A stretch of DNA of 64,000 nucleotides, taken from the NCBI GenBank assembly GCA_017427065.1, contig JAFRTL010000013.1, positions 1-64,000 of the forward strand. Direction: 5' to 3'. The position numbers and the translations under genes were made by a program. Shown here in pieces: positions 34,561 through 44,758 of this stretch. Under the pieces are notes generated by a model. That model made no database searches. It saw only the letters and a program-made list of their open reading frames with translations, and had not been told where the DNA came from. Within the stretch, counting starts at the first letter, position 1, and each line of letters opens with the position of its first letter. The DNA comes from Bacteroidaceae bacterium (GTDB taxonomy: Bacteria; Bacteroidota; Bacteroidia; Bacteroidales; Bacteroidaceae).

Positions 34561-36246
34561 ATGGTAATGAATAAAGTGTCATTTGCAAAATTTGGTGAGA
34601 AGTCGATAGCACTTTGCAAACGATTTCCATTGGCTTTGGCATTCATTGTCATGCTGACGGTCTTCATCCTGGTACTGATCCAGACAGGATGGGAATATCC
34701 TGAAGAAGAGATTGTTTTCTTTGGATTATTGTATCTCCCCACTGCGGCGTTGATGGCCCTTTCTTTCCATTTGCTGAACGAAGAAGTGAGGCATAAGCTC
34801 AGAGGCGATGTCATGGAAGCCCTGGTGCTTGTGGGATGGTTGGCTTATTGTGGTTACCTTACCAATCATATGGAGGAGTTGGAAACAGCTGACAGCTATC
34901 TTCCTGTGGCTTGTGTCTTCTGTATCATTGTCTCCATCTTTACGCTCTCCTTCTATTATCAGAAGAGCGATGTACCCTTCTGGCGCTTCAGTATGAAATT
35001 GTTGGCATCTGCCGTGATAGCTTGGTTCATAGGAGGAGTGCTGACAGGTGGTATTGCTCTGCTTTTTGAATCATTCCGCCATTTATTTGGATGGGCTGTT
35101 CCAGAAGAAGCTTATGCCAGTGCGGCAACCATCTGTCTGACATTCATCGCTCCTATCCTCTTCTTGCTGAGAATACCCAAAGGAAAGGACAAACAAGACG
35201 ATAGCATCCCAGATCTTTCTAAATTCTACAAGGGAGTCATCTATTACTTGTTCGTCCCTCTGCTGATGTGCTACCTTTTTACGCTCTATCTTTATGCAGT
35301 AGTCATTCTGATAAGATGGGAATTACCTAACGGGTGGGTTTCATGGCTGACATCCTTCTTGATGTTTGGTATGTTGGCAATCATCTATATGGTTTATCCA
35401 CAACAATTCCATCCAAACAAAAACAATTTCGAGCGTCTGTTGATGCGTTGGCTCCCTATCATGGTGATTCCACTATTGGTATTGATGTCCATTGGGATCT
35501 ATCGTCGCATTACAGATTACGGCATCAGTATCGACAGACTATACCTGTTGTTGTTCAACGTATGGTGCTATGTGGTTTGTTTCACGCTTTTCGTGATAAA
35601 CTCCCGTCGCATCTGGTGGATCCCAGCTTCTTTCTGCCTTTTGTTTTTCCTTACATCCGTAGGCCCTTGGAGTTTCACTTCCATTACCAAACGGATATTG
35701 CTCCATGAGGTAGAAGATGCGTTGAAAACAAGTGGCAAAACATTGCCTATGAATAAAGAGTCCTACAATTCATGGGTAGAAGGTTTGACGACAAACAACA
35801 TACATCTAAACGACAAATTGTATTATCTAAGCGATAACTATGGAAATGCCGTTAGAAATCATATCGTGGCAGATTCCGTGTGGACTTATCGCAGAAGCAT
35901 CGCTGACATAGAAACCAATACAGTGACTGAAGAGGATAAAGCCTACGAAATAGAAGAATACGGCTTAATGAAGAAGCGTCCTATATCTATTCCAGAAGGG
36001 TATGCCACATTGGAATATATCGAGATGGGAGATGTAGAAAACGTGGAGTTTAAAGAGGACACTCTCTCATTCAAAATTAGAGACAATTCTTATTTTCTAA
36101 CTTACAAAAATATTTTTTCTAGTTGGGAAAATAAAAATGAGCAATGCCTCATTCAGTCAGATGACTTCGTTCTTGCGATAAATGACATCCTTTTCGATCG
36201 TGAAAAAGAGGTATTCAATTTCAACGGTATTTTATTAAAAAAATAA
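34561..36246 (+). CDS. DUF4153 family membrane protein
   Basis: A 561-residue protein with about 11-12 membrane segments over residues 20-385 (for example [46 protein letters not shown]) and a soluble C-terminal domain of about 170 residues. The segment [10 protein letters not shown] after the last helix is usual for Bacteroidales DUF4153 proteins. The function is unknown; an in-frame ATG 6 bp later could also be the start. Confidence 0.82.
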   Translation: MVMNKVSFAKFGEKSIALCKRFPLALAFIVMLTVFILVLIQTGWEYPEEEIVFFGLLYLPTAALMALSFHLLNEEVRHKLRGDVMEALVLVGWLAYCGYLTNHMEELETADSYLPVACVFCIIVSIFTLSFYYQKSDVPFWRFSMKLLASAVIAWFIGGVLTGGIALLFESFRHLFGWAVPEEAYASAATICLTFIAPILFLLRIPKGKDKQDDSIPDLSKFYKGVIYYLFVPLLMCYLFTLYLYAVVILIRWELPNGWVSWLTSFLMFGMLAIIYMVYPQQFHPNKNNFERLLMRWLPIMVIPLLVLMSIGIYRRITDYGISIDRLYLLLFNVWCYVVCFTLFVINSRRIWWIPASFCLLFFLTSVGPWSFTSITKRILLHEVEDALKTSGKTLPMNKESYNSWVEGLTTNNIHLNDKLYYLSDNYGNAVRNHIVADSVWTYRRSIADIETNTVTEEDKAYEIEEYGLMKKRPISIPEGYATLEYIEMGDVENVEFKEDTLSFKIRDNSYFLTYKNIFSSWENKNEQCLIQSDDFVLAINDILFDREKEVFNFNGILLKK

Positions 36247-36262
36247 CTTATTACTTAAGCAT

Positions 36263-37084
36263 ATGGATAAAGCAACACTATTTGAAAATATCAAGCGCAA
36301 AGGATCTTTCCTCTGCGTGGGTTTAGATACTGACATCAAGAAAGTCCCAGAGTGTCTTCTGCAGGAGGATGATCCTATTTTCACTTTCAACAAAGCCATC
36401 ATTGATGCCACAGCAGATCTCTGCATCGCCTACAAGCCCAATCTTGCCTTCTATGAATGTATGGGAGTGAAAGGATGGATAGCTTTTGAAAAGACAGTGA
36501 AATACATCAAGACATTCTATCCCGACCAGTTTATCATTGCAGATGCCAAACGTGGTGATATAGGAAACACCTCTGCGATGTATGCACGCAGTTTCTTTGA
36601 GGAAATGGATATTGATGCATTGACCGTTGCGCCATATATGGGAGAGGACAGTGTGACTCCTTTTCTGAATTATCCAGGAAAGTGGGTTATTCTTTTGGCA
36701 TTGACCAGCAATAAAGGGTCGCATGATTTCCAACTTATGGAAAACGTACAAGGAGAGAAACTCTTTGAAAGAGTATTGAAGAAATCACAAGAATGGGCCA
36801 ATGACGAACAGATGATGTATGTTGTTGGAGCTACGCAAGGACGTGCCTTCGAAGACATCCGTAAGATAGCACCTCACCACTTTTTACTGGTTCCTGGCGT
36901 TGGTGCTCAAGGAGGTTCTTTGGAAGAAGTTTGCAAGTATGGAATGAATGACCAGTGCGGACTGATTGTGAATTCAAGCAGAGGTATCATTTATGCTGAT
37001 AAAACCATCAACTTTGCTGAAGGCGCACGAAATGCAGCTGCAGATTTGCAGATTCAAATGTCAAATATTCTAAAAACACTTTAA
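36263..37084 (+). CDS. pyrF: Orotidine 5'-phosphate decarboxylase PyrF (type 2)
   Basis: A 273-residue enzyme of the longer, type 2 PyrF subfamily, forming UMP from OMP. N-terminal [15 protein letters not shown], the catalytic [18 protein letters not shown] with the Lys-Asp pair, [18 protein letters not shown] and [15 protein letters not shown] are all present. Confidence 0.95.
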   Translation: MDKATLFENIKRKGSFLCVGLDTDIKKVPECLLQEDDPIFTFNKAIIDATADLCIAYKPNLAFYECMGVKGWIAFEKTVKYIKTFYPDQFIIADAKRGDIGNTSAMYARSFFEEMDIDALTVAPYMGEDSVTPFLNYPGKWVILLALTSNKGSHDFQLMENVQGEKLFERVLKKSQEWANDEQMMYVVGATQGRAFEDIRKIAPHHFLLVPGVGAQGGSLEEVCKYGMNDQCGLIVNSSRGIIYADKTINFAEGARNAAADLQIQMSNILKTL

Positions 37085-37143
37085 ATAGTTAGTTTTCCCA
37101 TTATTTATATCCAAAGAATAATACTTTTCTGAGGAAAAATAGC

Positions 37144-37151
37144 TACATTTG
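37144..37151 (+). promoter_or_regulatory. Predicted -7 box for the lpxD-lpxC-lpxA operon
   Basis: TACATTTG, 26 bp upstream of the ATG at 37178. The genes to miaA follow in one direction with short gaps. Confidence 0.6.
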
Positions 37152-37177
37152 CTACATTAATTAAACTAAATGTAAAA

Positions 37178-38218
37178 ATGGAGTTTTCTGCCAAACAAAT
37201 AGCCCAATTCCTACAAGGAGAAATCGTGGGAGATGAGAATGCCTGCGTGCATACCTTTGCCAAGATTGAAGAAGGTACGCCAGGTGCACTTTCATTCCTC
37301 TCCAACCCTAAATATACTCATTATCTTTATGAGACTCAATCTTCTATTGTTCTAGTCAATAAAGATTTTGTACCAGAAAAGGAAATCCATACCACTTTAA
37401 TTAAGGTGGACAATGCCTATGAGTCATTAGCTAAACTCTTGATGCTTTATGAACAAAGTAAACCCAAGAAGCAAGGCATTGATCCTTTGGCATCTATTGC
37501 TCCGACAGCTAAGATTGGCGAAAACGTGTATATCGGACCGTTTGCTGTCATTGGAGAGCATGTAGAGATTGGCAATAACACACAGATTTATCCGCATGTA
37601 TGTATAGGCGATGGAGCTAAAATAGGTGATAATTGTACGCTTTACTTTTCTGCAAATGTCTATCATGACTGCAAGATAGGCAATCGTGTGACCTTACATG
37701 CGGGTGTAGTGATCGGTGCAGATGGTTTTGGCTTTGCTCCTACCCCTCATGGATACGACAAGATTCCTCAGATCGGTATCGTCATCATTGAAGATGATGT
37801 GGAAATCGGCGCAAATACTTGTATAGATCGTGCCACAATGGGAGCAACCATCATACACAAAGGTGTGAAGCTCGATAATCTGATTCAGATAGCACATAAC
37901 GATGAGATTGGTTCTCATACCGTTATGGCTGCCCAAGTAGGCATTGCAGGTTCTGCCAAGATAGGTGAATGGTGTATGTTTGGCGGACAAGTTGGTGTTG
38001 GTGGACATATTCATGTCGGAAATCATGTAGAACTGGGAGCTCAAACGGGTGCGCCATTCGACATTGAGGACAACAAGCAGCTTATTGGAGCTCCTCCTGT
38101 AGAGAAACGAACCTTCTTCAGAAACGTGGCTTTAACTCAGCGGCTTCCTGAAATGTACAAGGAACTCGGCGCTCTACGAAAAGAATTGGAAGAATTGAAA
38201 AAACAACTTAATAAATAA
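37178..38218 (+). CDS. lpxD: UDP-3-O-acylglucosamine N-acyltransferase LpxD
   Basis: A 346-residue acyltransferase adding the N-linked hydroxyacyl chain in lipid A synthesis. An N-terminal uridine-binding domain (1-100) is followed by hexapeptide repeats forming a left-handed beta helix ([20 protein letters not shown]), then the catalytic region [20 protein letters not shown] with the active-site His, and a C-terminal helix. It heads the lpxD-lpxC-lpxA operon. Confidence 0.96.
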   Translation: MEFSAKQIAQFLQGEIVGDENACVHTFAKIEEGTPGALSFLSNPKYTHYLYETQSSIVLVNKDFVPEKEIHTTLIKVDNAYESLAKLLMLYEQSKPKKQGIDPLASIAPTAKIGENVYIGPFAVIGEHVEIGNNTQIYPHVCIGDGAKIGDNCTLYFSANVYHDCKIGNRVTLHAGVVIGADGFGFAPTPHGYDKIPQIGIVIIEDDVEIGANTCIDRATMGATIIHKGVKLDNLIQIAHNDEIGSHTVMAAQVGIAGSAKIGEWCMFGGQVGVGGHIHVGNHVELGAQTGAPFDIEDNKQLIGAPPVEKRTFFRNVALTQRLPEMYKELGALRKELEELKKQLNK

Positions 38219-38225
38219 AAACTTC

Positions 38226-39143
38226 ATGAAACAACAGACACTGATAGAAAGTTTTTCACTTAGCGGTAAGGGATTGCATACGGGTCTGAACCTGACAGTT
38301 ACATTCTCTCCTGCTCCTGAAAACTTCGGCTATAAAATCAAGCGAGTTGACATTGAAGAGCAACCCATTATCGATGCTTATGCTGATAATGTGGCTGAAA
38401 CCACACGTGGCACTGTGCTTGTTAAGGACGGAGTGAAAGTAAGCACGATAGAACATGGAATGGCAGCTCTCTTTGCTTGCGGAATCGACAATTGCCTCAT
38501 TGAGGTAAACGGTCCTGAATTTCCTATCCTTGATGGTAGTTCCAAGTATTTCATCCAAGGCATCAAACGTGTTGGTATCAAAGAGCAGAAAGAAGAGAAG
38601 CATTTCTTCGAGATTAAGCATAGAATGGAATACAAGGACGAAGAAACTGGTGCCAGTATCGTAATGTATCCTGATGACAAGTTCAGTTTGACAACCTTGA
38701 TATCTTATGATTCTGTCATTCTGCCCAATCAATATGCTACATTGGATGACATGAGCCATTTCGAAGATGAAATTTCACAAGCTCGTACTTTTGTCTTTGT
38801 AAGAGAGATTGAGCCATTGTTGAATGCTGGCCTTATCAGAGGAGGCGACTTAGATAATGCCATCGTGATTTACGAACGCCAGATGACTCAAGAGCGCTAT
38901 AACAAACTGGCAGATATCATGCGTGTTCCTCACATGGATGCCACTCGTTTAGGATATATCATGCATAAGCCACTGGTTTGGTCGAATGAATGTGCTCGAC
39001 ATAAGTTGCTAGACGTTATTGGGGATATGGCTTTAATTGGAAAACCAATCAAGGGTCACATTATCGCCACTCGGCCAGGACATACTATCAATAATAAGTT
39101 TGCACGTCTGATGCGTGAAGAACTATTAAAAGAGAATAAGTAA
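38226..39143 (+). CDS. lpxC: UDP-3-O-acyl-GlcNAc deacetylase LpxC without FabZ domain
   Basis: A 305-residue zinc deacetylase for the committed step of lipid A synthesis. Zinc ligands are in STIEHGMAALFACGIDN (His79) and in HKLLDVIGD (His and Asp), with GPEFPILDGSS and RTFVFVREIEPL also typical. In Bacteroidetes the gene is normally an lpxC-fabZ fusion of about 460 residues. Here a TAA follows LMREELLKENK, exactly where the dehydratase part would begin, and lpxA starts 19 bp later, so no FabZ is encoded at this locus. Confidence 0.93.
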   Translation: MKQQTLIESFSLSGKGLHTGLNLTVTFSPAPENFGYKIKRVDIEEQPIIDAYADNVAETTRGTVLVKDGVKVSTIEHGMAALFACGIDNCLIEVNGPEFPILDGSSKYFIQGIKRVGIKEQKEEKHFFEIKHRMEYKDEETGASIVMYPDDKFSLTTLISYDSVILPNQYATLDDMSHFEDEISQARTFVFVREIEPLLNAGLIRGGDLDNAIVIYERQMTQERYNKLADIMRVPHMDATRLGYIMHKPLVWSNECARHKLLDVIGDMALIGKPIKGHIIATRPGHTINNKFARLMREELLKENK

Positions 39144-39162
39144 CACCTAAACATTACTATAT

Positions 39163-39933
39163 ATGAGTGAGATCAGTAATTTAGCATACATACACCCAGA
39201 AGCCAAGATTGGAGAGAACTGCAAAATCGGGCCATTCTGCTTCATTGATAAGAATGTGGAAATAGGAGACAACAATGTACTTATGAACAATGTGTCCATC
39301 CATTATGGAGCTAGAATTGGCAACGGAAATACTTTCTTCCCAGGAAGTAGTATCAGCACCATTCCTCAAGATTTGAAATTTCATGGTGAAGATACTTTGG
39401 CTATCATCGGTGACAATAACAGTATCCGTGAGAATGTAACCATCAGCCGTGGCACTGCATCAAAAGGTAAAACCGTTGTTGGAAGCAACAATCTTCTGAT
39501 GGAGAATATGCATGTAGCACACGACTGTGTTGTTGGCAGTGGCTGTATCATTGGCAATTCCACGAAGTTTGCAGGCGAAGTGGTGGTAGATGATAACGCC
39601 ATCATCAGTGCTTGTGTACTTATTCATCAGTTCTGCCACATCGGTGGGTATATCATGGTGCAAGGTGGATGTCGCAGCAGCAAAGACATTCCCCCATTTA
39701 TTGTTGCTGCACGTGAACCTATCTGCTATGCAGGCATTAACATCGTAGGATTGCGCCGTCGTGGTTACTCTAAAGAGGCTATCGATTTGATACACAACGC
39801 TTATCGTACCATCTATCAGAGTGGACATAATACGACTGACGCGCTTAAGATTATAGATGCGGAGTTCCCTAAAACTCCTGAAATCAACTATATCGTGGAG
39901 TTCATACGTAACTCTGCACGTGGAATCATTTAA
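39163..39933 (+). CDS. lpxA: UDP-GlcNAc acyltransferase LpxA
   Basis: A 256-residue hexapeptide-repeat acyltransferase, first enzyme of lipid A synthesis. Left-handed helix repeats (AYIHPEAKIGENCKIGPFCF), the conserved NNNLLMENMHVAHDC-type segment (here SNNLLMENMHVAHDCVVGSG) with the catalytic His, and IVGLRRRGYSKEAI near the C-terminus. It lies directly after lpxC. Confidence 0.95.
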   Translation: MSEISNLAYIHPEAKIGENCKIGPFCFIDKNVEIGDNNVLMNNVSIHYGARIGNGNTFFPGSSISTIPQDLKFHGEDTLAIIGDNNSIRENVTISRGTASKGKTVVGSNNLLMENMHVAHDCVVGSGCIIGNSTKFAGEVVVDDNAIISACVLIHQFCHIGGYIMVQGGCRSSKDIPPFIVAAREPICYAGINIVGLRRRGYSKEAIDLIHNAYRTIYQSGHNTTDALKIIDAEFPKTPEINYIVEFIRNSARGII

Positions 39934-39945
39934 TCCAAGAAAGAC

Positions 39946-40506
39946 ATGGTTTACAGATTTACATTTATTTCAGATGAAGTTGACGACTTCAAGAGAGAGA
40001 TTCAAATAGACTCTGAGGCTAAGTTCTACGACCTCCATAAAGCCATCTGCCAGGCATGTGACTATGATGAGAAGCAATTAGCTTCATTTTTCATTTGTAA
40101 TGAAGATTGGGAAAAGGAGACAGAGATTACCTTAGAGGAGATGGACACCAACTCCGAGAATGATTCTTGGTTGATGGCTAAAACCAGAATCAGCGAATTG
40201 GTGGAAGATGAAAAGCAAAAGCTCATCTATGTCTTTGATTACATGACTGATCGCTGTTTGTTTGCCCAACTTAGTGAGATTATTACTGGTAAAAAACTCT
40301 CTGAGCCCAAATGCACTAAAAGTAGAGGCGAAGCTCCAAAGCAACAGATGGACTTTGAAGAGTTTGAGAAGAAAACAGGATCCTCAGACATGGAAGAAGA
40401 CTTCTATGGCGACCAAGACTATGATGCTGATGAGATTGACCGTGAAGGTTTTGAAGGGTTAGACGATTTGCCTAGTGATTCTTTTGACGGAAGCGACATT
40501 TATTGA
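39946..40506 (+). CDS. Plasmid pRiA4b ORF-3-like protein
   Basis: A 186-residue acidic protein. The N-terminal 100 residues ([55 protein letters not shown]) fit the pRiA4b ORF-3-like fold seen in some mobile-element passengers and as stand-alone chromosomal proteins; the rest is a disordered Asp/Glu-rich tail. Its place between lpxA and miaA in a housekeeping operon suggests a domesticated function rather than a recent arrival. The role is unknown. Confidence 0.8.
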   Translation: MVYRFTFISDEVDDFKREIQIDSEAKFYDLHKAICQACDYDEKQLASFFICNEDWEKETEITLEEMDTNSENDSWLMAKTRISELVEDEKQKLIYVFDYMTDRCLFAQLSEIITGKKLSEPKCTKSRGEAPKQQMDFEEFEKKTGSSDMEEDFYGDQDYDADEIDREGFEGLDDLPSDSFDGSDIY

Positions 40507-40526
40507 GTGTCCTCTATAAAGAAAGC

Positions 40527-41441
40527 ATGCAAACACTCCTTGTTCTCATCGGGCCTACTGGTGTAGGTAAGACAGATTTAAGCCTTGAATTGGCTGAACG
40601 ATTTCAAACGGATATCGTTTCTGCTGATTCAAGGCAAATTTATGCTAATCTTCCTATCGGCACTGCGGCTCCTACTCCCGAACAATTGAAACGCGTCAAA
40701 CATTATTTTATTGGGACTTTACAACTGACAGATTACTATAGTGCTGCACAATATGAGGAGGATGCCCTGAAAGTGCTGGATGAATTATTCCAAAAACATG
40801 AAACTGTCATCCTAACAGGTGGGTCCATGATGTATATCGATGCTATCTGTAAAGGGATAGACGTTATTCCTACCATCGAACAGGAGACGCGTGAGATGAT
40901 GCAGCAGAAATACCAAGAACAAGGATTGGAGAGTCTTTGTCAGGAATTGAAACTTCTCGATCCAGAGTATTATCAAATCGTTGACCGCAAGAATCCCAAA
41001 CGTATCATTCATGCATTAGAGATTTGTTATCAAACAGGGCAGACATATACCTCTTTTCGGACTCATCCCCAGAAAGAGCGTCCTTTCCGTATGATAAAAA
41101 TAGGACTGACACGTCCGAGAGAAGAATTATATAACCGTATCAATCTACGTGTAGACAGCATGATGGAAAATGGATTGTTGGAAGAAGCGCTCAGTGTATA
41201 TCCTCTACGCCATCTTAATTCCCTTAATACCGTCGGTTATAAAGAACTCTTTCATTATCTCGATGGTGTATGGACTTTGGATTATACCATAGAAAAGATA
41301 AAGGTGAATACACGTACTTATGCCCGCAAGCAATTGACATGGTTCAAACATGACAACAATATCAGATGGTTTCATCCAGATGAGAAAGAAGCGATCTTCA
41401 AGTATATAGATGATGCTTTACACGAGACACAAGCATCATAA
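40527..41441 (+). CDS. miaA: tRNA dimethylallyltransferase MiaA
   Basis: The ATG at 40527 ([16 protein letters not shown]) is preferred to an upstream TTG overlapping the previous gene. The 304-residue enzyme has a P-loop GPTGVGKT at 9-16, [35 protein letters not shown] and [12 protein letters not shown]. It prenylates A37 of tRNAs reading UNN codons; MtaB (43359) modifies A37 of other tRNAs. Its 3' end overlaps that of the convergent glycosyltransferase gene by 6 bp. Confidence 0.95.
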   Translation: MQTLLVLIGPTGVGKTDLSLELAERFQTDIVSADSRQIYANLPIGTAAPTPEQLKRVKHYFIGTLQLTDYYSAAQYEEDALKVLDELFQKHETVILTGGSMMYIDAICKGIDVIPTIEQETREMMQQKYQEQGLESLCQELKLLDPEYYQIVDRKNPKRIIHALEICYQTGQTYTSFRTHPQKERPFRMIKIGLTRPREELYNRINLRVDSMMENGLLEEALSVYPLRHLNSLNTVGYKELFHYLDGVWTLDYTIEKIKVNTRTYARKQLTWFKHDNNIRWFHPDEKEAIFKYIDDALHETQAS

Positions 41442-42452
41442 ATCCAGATACCTCCTTACTCCTTTTGCATAATAGCTCCAAAGAATACTCCCCCTTTCAT
41501 GAAAGAATGGTAATCTTACTGGCATAAGATTAGTATTCTTCGATCGATAAGATGCATAATCTTTACGCATTTTCTTAAATGCACGACGAGCCTTTGCCAC
41601 CATCCATGCACTGCGCCATTCTCCTTTCAACAAGAAACTTAAAGCAGCGACATAATCCAGGAATGCACGGATAATCATCACACGAGACAATTCTTCCGAT
41701 GGCAAGTTCTTATAAAGCATCAATAGATTATTCCTGAAATTCAAGAAAGTCTTGCGGGGATTCTCTTTCTGCAAAGTACCCCCTCCCACATGATATACTA
41801 CACTGGAAGGCACACAATAGATTTCTTTTCCACTTGACCAAAGTCGCCAACATAAATCCACTTCTTCCATGTGTGCAAAGAAATTCCCATCAAGTCCGCC
41901 AATATCCCTATAATCAGCCAAACGTATGAAGAGTGCTGCGCCTGTTGCCCAACATACTGGTGCGATTTCGTCATACTGTCCATTATCTTTTTCCACAGCA
42001 CTCATGATACGTCCGCGGCAATAGGGATATCCTAAGTAATCAATGAAACCACCACTAGCGCCAGCATATTCAAAAGCATCTCTTTGGAACCAACTTCTCA
42101 GTTTTGGTTGACAAGCCGCCACATTCGGATGAGTATCCATGAAATCCAATAAAGGGAGCAACCAATGAGGAGTGACTTCCACATCAGAATTGAGCAGTAC
42201 CACATACTCGGCTTCCACGTCCTTTAAGGCTCGATTATACCCTTCAGCGAAACCATAATTTTGAGACATGGAAATTATCTTGATAGTTGGGAAAGTATTT
42301 TTTACTAACTGGAGAGAATTATCCGAGGATGCATTGTCAGCCACATAAACCACCCCACCATCCTGTTCAGAATAGTTCACAACGGAAGGCAAAAACTGTT
42401 CCAGCAACTTGCTCCCATTCCAGTTCAATATGACAACTGCCACCTTATCCAT
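41436..42452 (-). CDS. Family 2 glycosyltransferase
   Basis: The start at 42452 ([20 protein letters not shown]) directly follows the acyltransferase stop at 42454; the longer open frame would overlap that gene. The 338-residue GT-A protein has VVILNWNG at its start, [28 protein letters not shown] (DxD-like), and a downstream [18 protein letters not shown] motif typical of rhamnosyl/dTDP-sugar transferases such as WbbL. It may act in lipopolysaccharide or capsule synthesis. Confidence 0.9.
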   Translation of the reverse strand: MDKVAVVILNWNGSKLLEQFLPSVVNYSEQDGGVVYVADNASSDNSLQLVKNTFPTIKIISMSQNYGFAEGYNRALKDVEAEYVVLLNSDVEVTPHWLLPLLDFMDTHPNVAACQPKLRSWFQRDAFEYAGASGGFIDYLGYPYCRGRIMSAVEKDNGQYDEIAPVCWATGAALFIRLADYRDIGGLDGNFFAHMEEVDLCWRLWSSGKEIYCVPSSVVYHVGGGTLQKENPRKTFLNFRNNLLMLYKNLPSEELSRVMIIRAFLDYVAALSFLLKGEWRSAWMVAKARRAFKKMRKDYASYRSKNTNLMPVRLPFFHERGSILWSYYAKGVRRYLDL

Positions 42453-42453
42453 A

Positions 42454-43362
42454 CTATAGTTGTTTATGGAATTTTGCCACCTGTTCACGTGTAAGTTTCC
42501 ATCGACGATGAGACCAGAACCAATAAGGCGGATCACGACGAATTGTTTGTTCTAATCGACGCGCAAATTCCTCTGTAATCTCTCCATCAGTCGTTTGCTT
42601 AGGAGTTTCTGTAATCAGTTCAAAATCCGTTTGACAATATCCCCTAGACTTACGTGTCAAATCACAATAGAACACAGGGAAATTCATCATCTTAGCCAAT
42701 CGCTCTGCTCCATCCATGAACACCGTATCCTGATTCAAGAAAGTTGTCCAGTAATGTGCCTCATTCAAATTAGGCGATTGGTCAGAAATCAAACCAAGTA
42801 CAAAATGTTGCTTTGAACGATATAACTTTATTATCTCTTTTGCAGTGGAATGCTTTGGTATGTTCACCGCACCAAAACGGGCACGGATGCCCTTGAACAT
42901 CTCGTCCAAGTACTTATTATGCAAGGGTTTATAGACTTGCAATCCTAGATCTCCTGGTTTCAAGATAGTTGCTACACGTGTAATCCACTCAAAATTAGCA
43001 TAGTGAGGAACGAGCATTATGACACCACCATGCTTGTCTATCATATCTAGGAAAGAATCTAATTTCACAAAAACCATGCGATGCTCTATTTCTTCTTTGG
43101 ACATGGTCAGCGTTTTTACCTCTTCTACCAAATAATCGCAGATATAATGGTAAAACTTTCGTTCGATTTCCTTCAATTCCTCTTCTGATTTTTCAGGAAA
43201 AGAACGTTTTAGATTTGTCCGCACAACTTTCAGACGATACTTTACTACCCGATGTGCCAAGAATGCCAAGATATCTGACAATACATAAAGAGCGGAGAAA
43301 GGCAATTGAGCCAATATCCACATGCCAGCATATGTCAGATAATATACCAATCTTGATATCAT
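42454..43362 (-). CDS. Lipid A-type lysophospholipid acyltransferase
   Basis: A 302-residue LpxL/HtrB-type (LPLAT) inner-membrane acyltransferase. An N-terminal membrane segment (LTYAGMWILAQLPFSALYVL) precedes the catalytic HX4E motif in VPHYANFEW, then GLISDQSPN and FCDL/YWFWSHRRWK. It probably adds a secondary acyl chain to lipid A, matching the lpx genes nearby. The ATG overlaps the mtaB stop by 4 bp. Confidence 0.92.
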   Translation of the reverse strand: MISRLVYYLTYAGMWILAQLPFSALYVLSDILAFLAHRVVKYRLKVVRTNLKRSFPEKSEEELKEIERKFYHYICDYLVEEVKTLTMSKEEIEHRMVFVKLDSFLDMIDKHGGVIMLVPHYANFEWITRVATILKPGDLGLQVYKPLHNKYLDEMFKGIRARFGAVNIPKHSTAKEIIKLYRSKQHFVLGLISDQSPNLNEAHYWTTFLNQDTVFMDGAERLAKMMNFPVFYCDLTRKSRGYCQTDFELITETPKQTTDGEITEEFARRLEQTIRRDPPYWFWSHRRWKLTREQVAKFHKQL

Positions 43363-44675
43363 AACATCGTTCCCTTTAAAGCTGTTCCGTCTTCAATAAA
43401 ATCACCCAAACGAACAGGTACCACCACATTGTCGAATGAACCACTGCATGCCACTTCCACCTTTATATAATTAGGAGTGAAACCATGCATCACATTATCC
43501 GATTTACTATGTTCCAACAATACTGGTAAGACCTTTCCGATATGTCTTTGATAGAAATCATGTGTCTTCTTATCAGAGAGTCGAATCATTCGCTCACTGC
43601 GTTCGTGCTTCACATCTGGAGAAACCACATAAGGAATCTTCAGTGCCATCGTTCCTGGACGTTCAGAATAACTGAACACATGCAACTTCGTCACATCCAA
43701 TCCTTCTATGAAGTGATATGCATCTTCAAAATACTCAGGTGTCTCTCCTCTATTTCCTACCATCACATCCACCCCTATGAAGCAATGTGGCATCAATTCC
43801 TTAATAACTCCCACTTTATGCGCAAAGAGGTCGCGATTGTAACGACGTTTCATCAGATGCAGTACTTCATCGCTTCCCGATTGCAAAGGGATATGGAAAT
43901 GAGGCATAAAGCGTTTGGAATTTGCTACAAAACTGATAATGTCATCCGTCAGCAGATTAGGTTCGATGGAGGAGATACGATAACGCTCTATTCCCTCCAC
44001 TTCATCCAACGCCCTCACGAGGTCGTAAAAACTCTCTCGTGTAGTTTTGCCAAAATCACCGATATTGACTCCAGTGATAACAATCTCTTTTCCGCCCTCT
44101 GCTGCTACTTTCTGTGCTTGCTCCACCATAGAGGCAATACTGCCATTTCTACTGCGTCCACGAGCCATCGGAATAGTACAATAGGTACAATAATAGTCGC
44201 ATCCATCTTGCACTTTCAAGAAATAGCGCGTACGGTCGCCATGCGAACAGGAAGGACTGAACGTGCGGATATCTTGTAAGCGTGAAGTAAAATGCTCGCC
44301 ATGAGACGCTTTCTTCAAATCACCCAAATAGTGAAGGAGATCTTTCTTCTGTTCCGCTCCCAATACCAAATCCACTCCTTTAATTTTGGATACGACTTCT
44401 GGCTTCAATTGTGCATAGCATCCCATGACCACCATGAAAGCCTTTGGGTGTTCTTTCACTAATCTGTGTATGATCTGACGACATTTTCTATCTGCTACTT
44501 CGGTCACAGAACAAGTATTCACCACACAGATATCAGCCTCATCGCCTTCAGCAGCCGTTGTCACACCTGCCTCACTTAATAGCTGAGAAATGGTTGAAGT
44601 CTCAGAAAAGTTCAATTTGCAACCTAAGGTATAGTAAACGGCTTTTTTACCAGCCAGTATCTGCATGTCTGTCAT
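43359..44675 (-). CDS. mtaB: tRNA t6A37 methylthiotransferase MtaB
   Basis: A 438-residue radical-SAM methylthiotransferase converting t6A37 to ms2t6A37. The N-terminal MTTase domain has YYTLGCKLNFSETS, NTCSVTEVADRKCRQ and VMGCYAQL cysteines; the radical SAM cluster motif is CDYYCTYC, followed by RGRSRN; a TRAM-like C-terminus follows. The start may be the second Met (44666). Confidence 0.93.
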   Translation of the reverse strand: MTDMQILAGKKAVYYTLGCKLNFSETSTISQLLSEAGVTTAAEGDEADICVVNTCSVTEVADRKCRQIIHRLVKEHPKAFMVVMGCYAQLKPEVVSKIKGVDLVLGAEQKKDLLHYLGDLKKASHGEHFTSRLQDIRTFSPSCSHGDRTRYFLKVQDGCDYYCTYCTIPMARGRSRNGSIASMVEQAQKVAAEGGKEIVITGVNIGDFGKTTRESFYDLVRALDEVEGIERYRISSIEPNLLTDDIISFVANSKRFMPHFHIPLQSGSDEVLHLMKRRYNRDLFAHKVGVIKELMPHCFIGVDVMVGNRGETPEYFEDAYHFIEGLDVTKLHVFSYSERPGTMALKIPYVVSPDVKHERSERMIRLSDKKTHDFYQRHIGKVLPVLLEHSKSDNVMHGFTPNYIKVEVACSGSFDNVVVPVRLGDFIEDGTALKGTML

Positions 44676-44698
44676 ATCACTACTTCACATTTTCAGTG

Positions 44699-44706
44699 CA
44701 AAAATA
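44699..44706 (-). promoter_or_regulatory. Predicted -7 box for the mtaB operon
   Basis: Minus strand TATTTTTG, 23 bp upstream of the ATG at 44675. Confidence 0.6.
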
Positions 44707-44727
44707 CAATAATAAAAGGATTTTTCC

Positions 44728-44735
44728 TATTTTTG
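44728..44735 (+). promoter_or_regulatory. Predicted -7 box for the acyl-CoA ligase gene
   Basis: TATTTTTG, 23 bp upstream of the ATG at 44759; divergent from the mtaB promoter with the two boxes 21 bp apart. Confidence 0.6.
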
Positions 44736-44758
44736 CACCTAATTAAGAGATTTGTGCA

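Noticed and set aside
39946..40506. Transposon remnant because of the pRiA4b ORF-3-like protein
   Set aside because: No inverted repeats or transposase fragments around it; the gene is in line with lpxA and miaA with short gaps, so it looks like a settled housekeeping-operon member.
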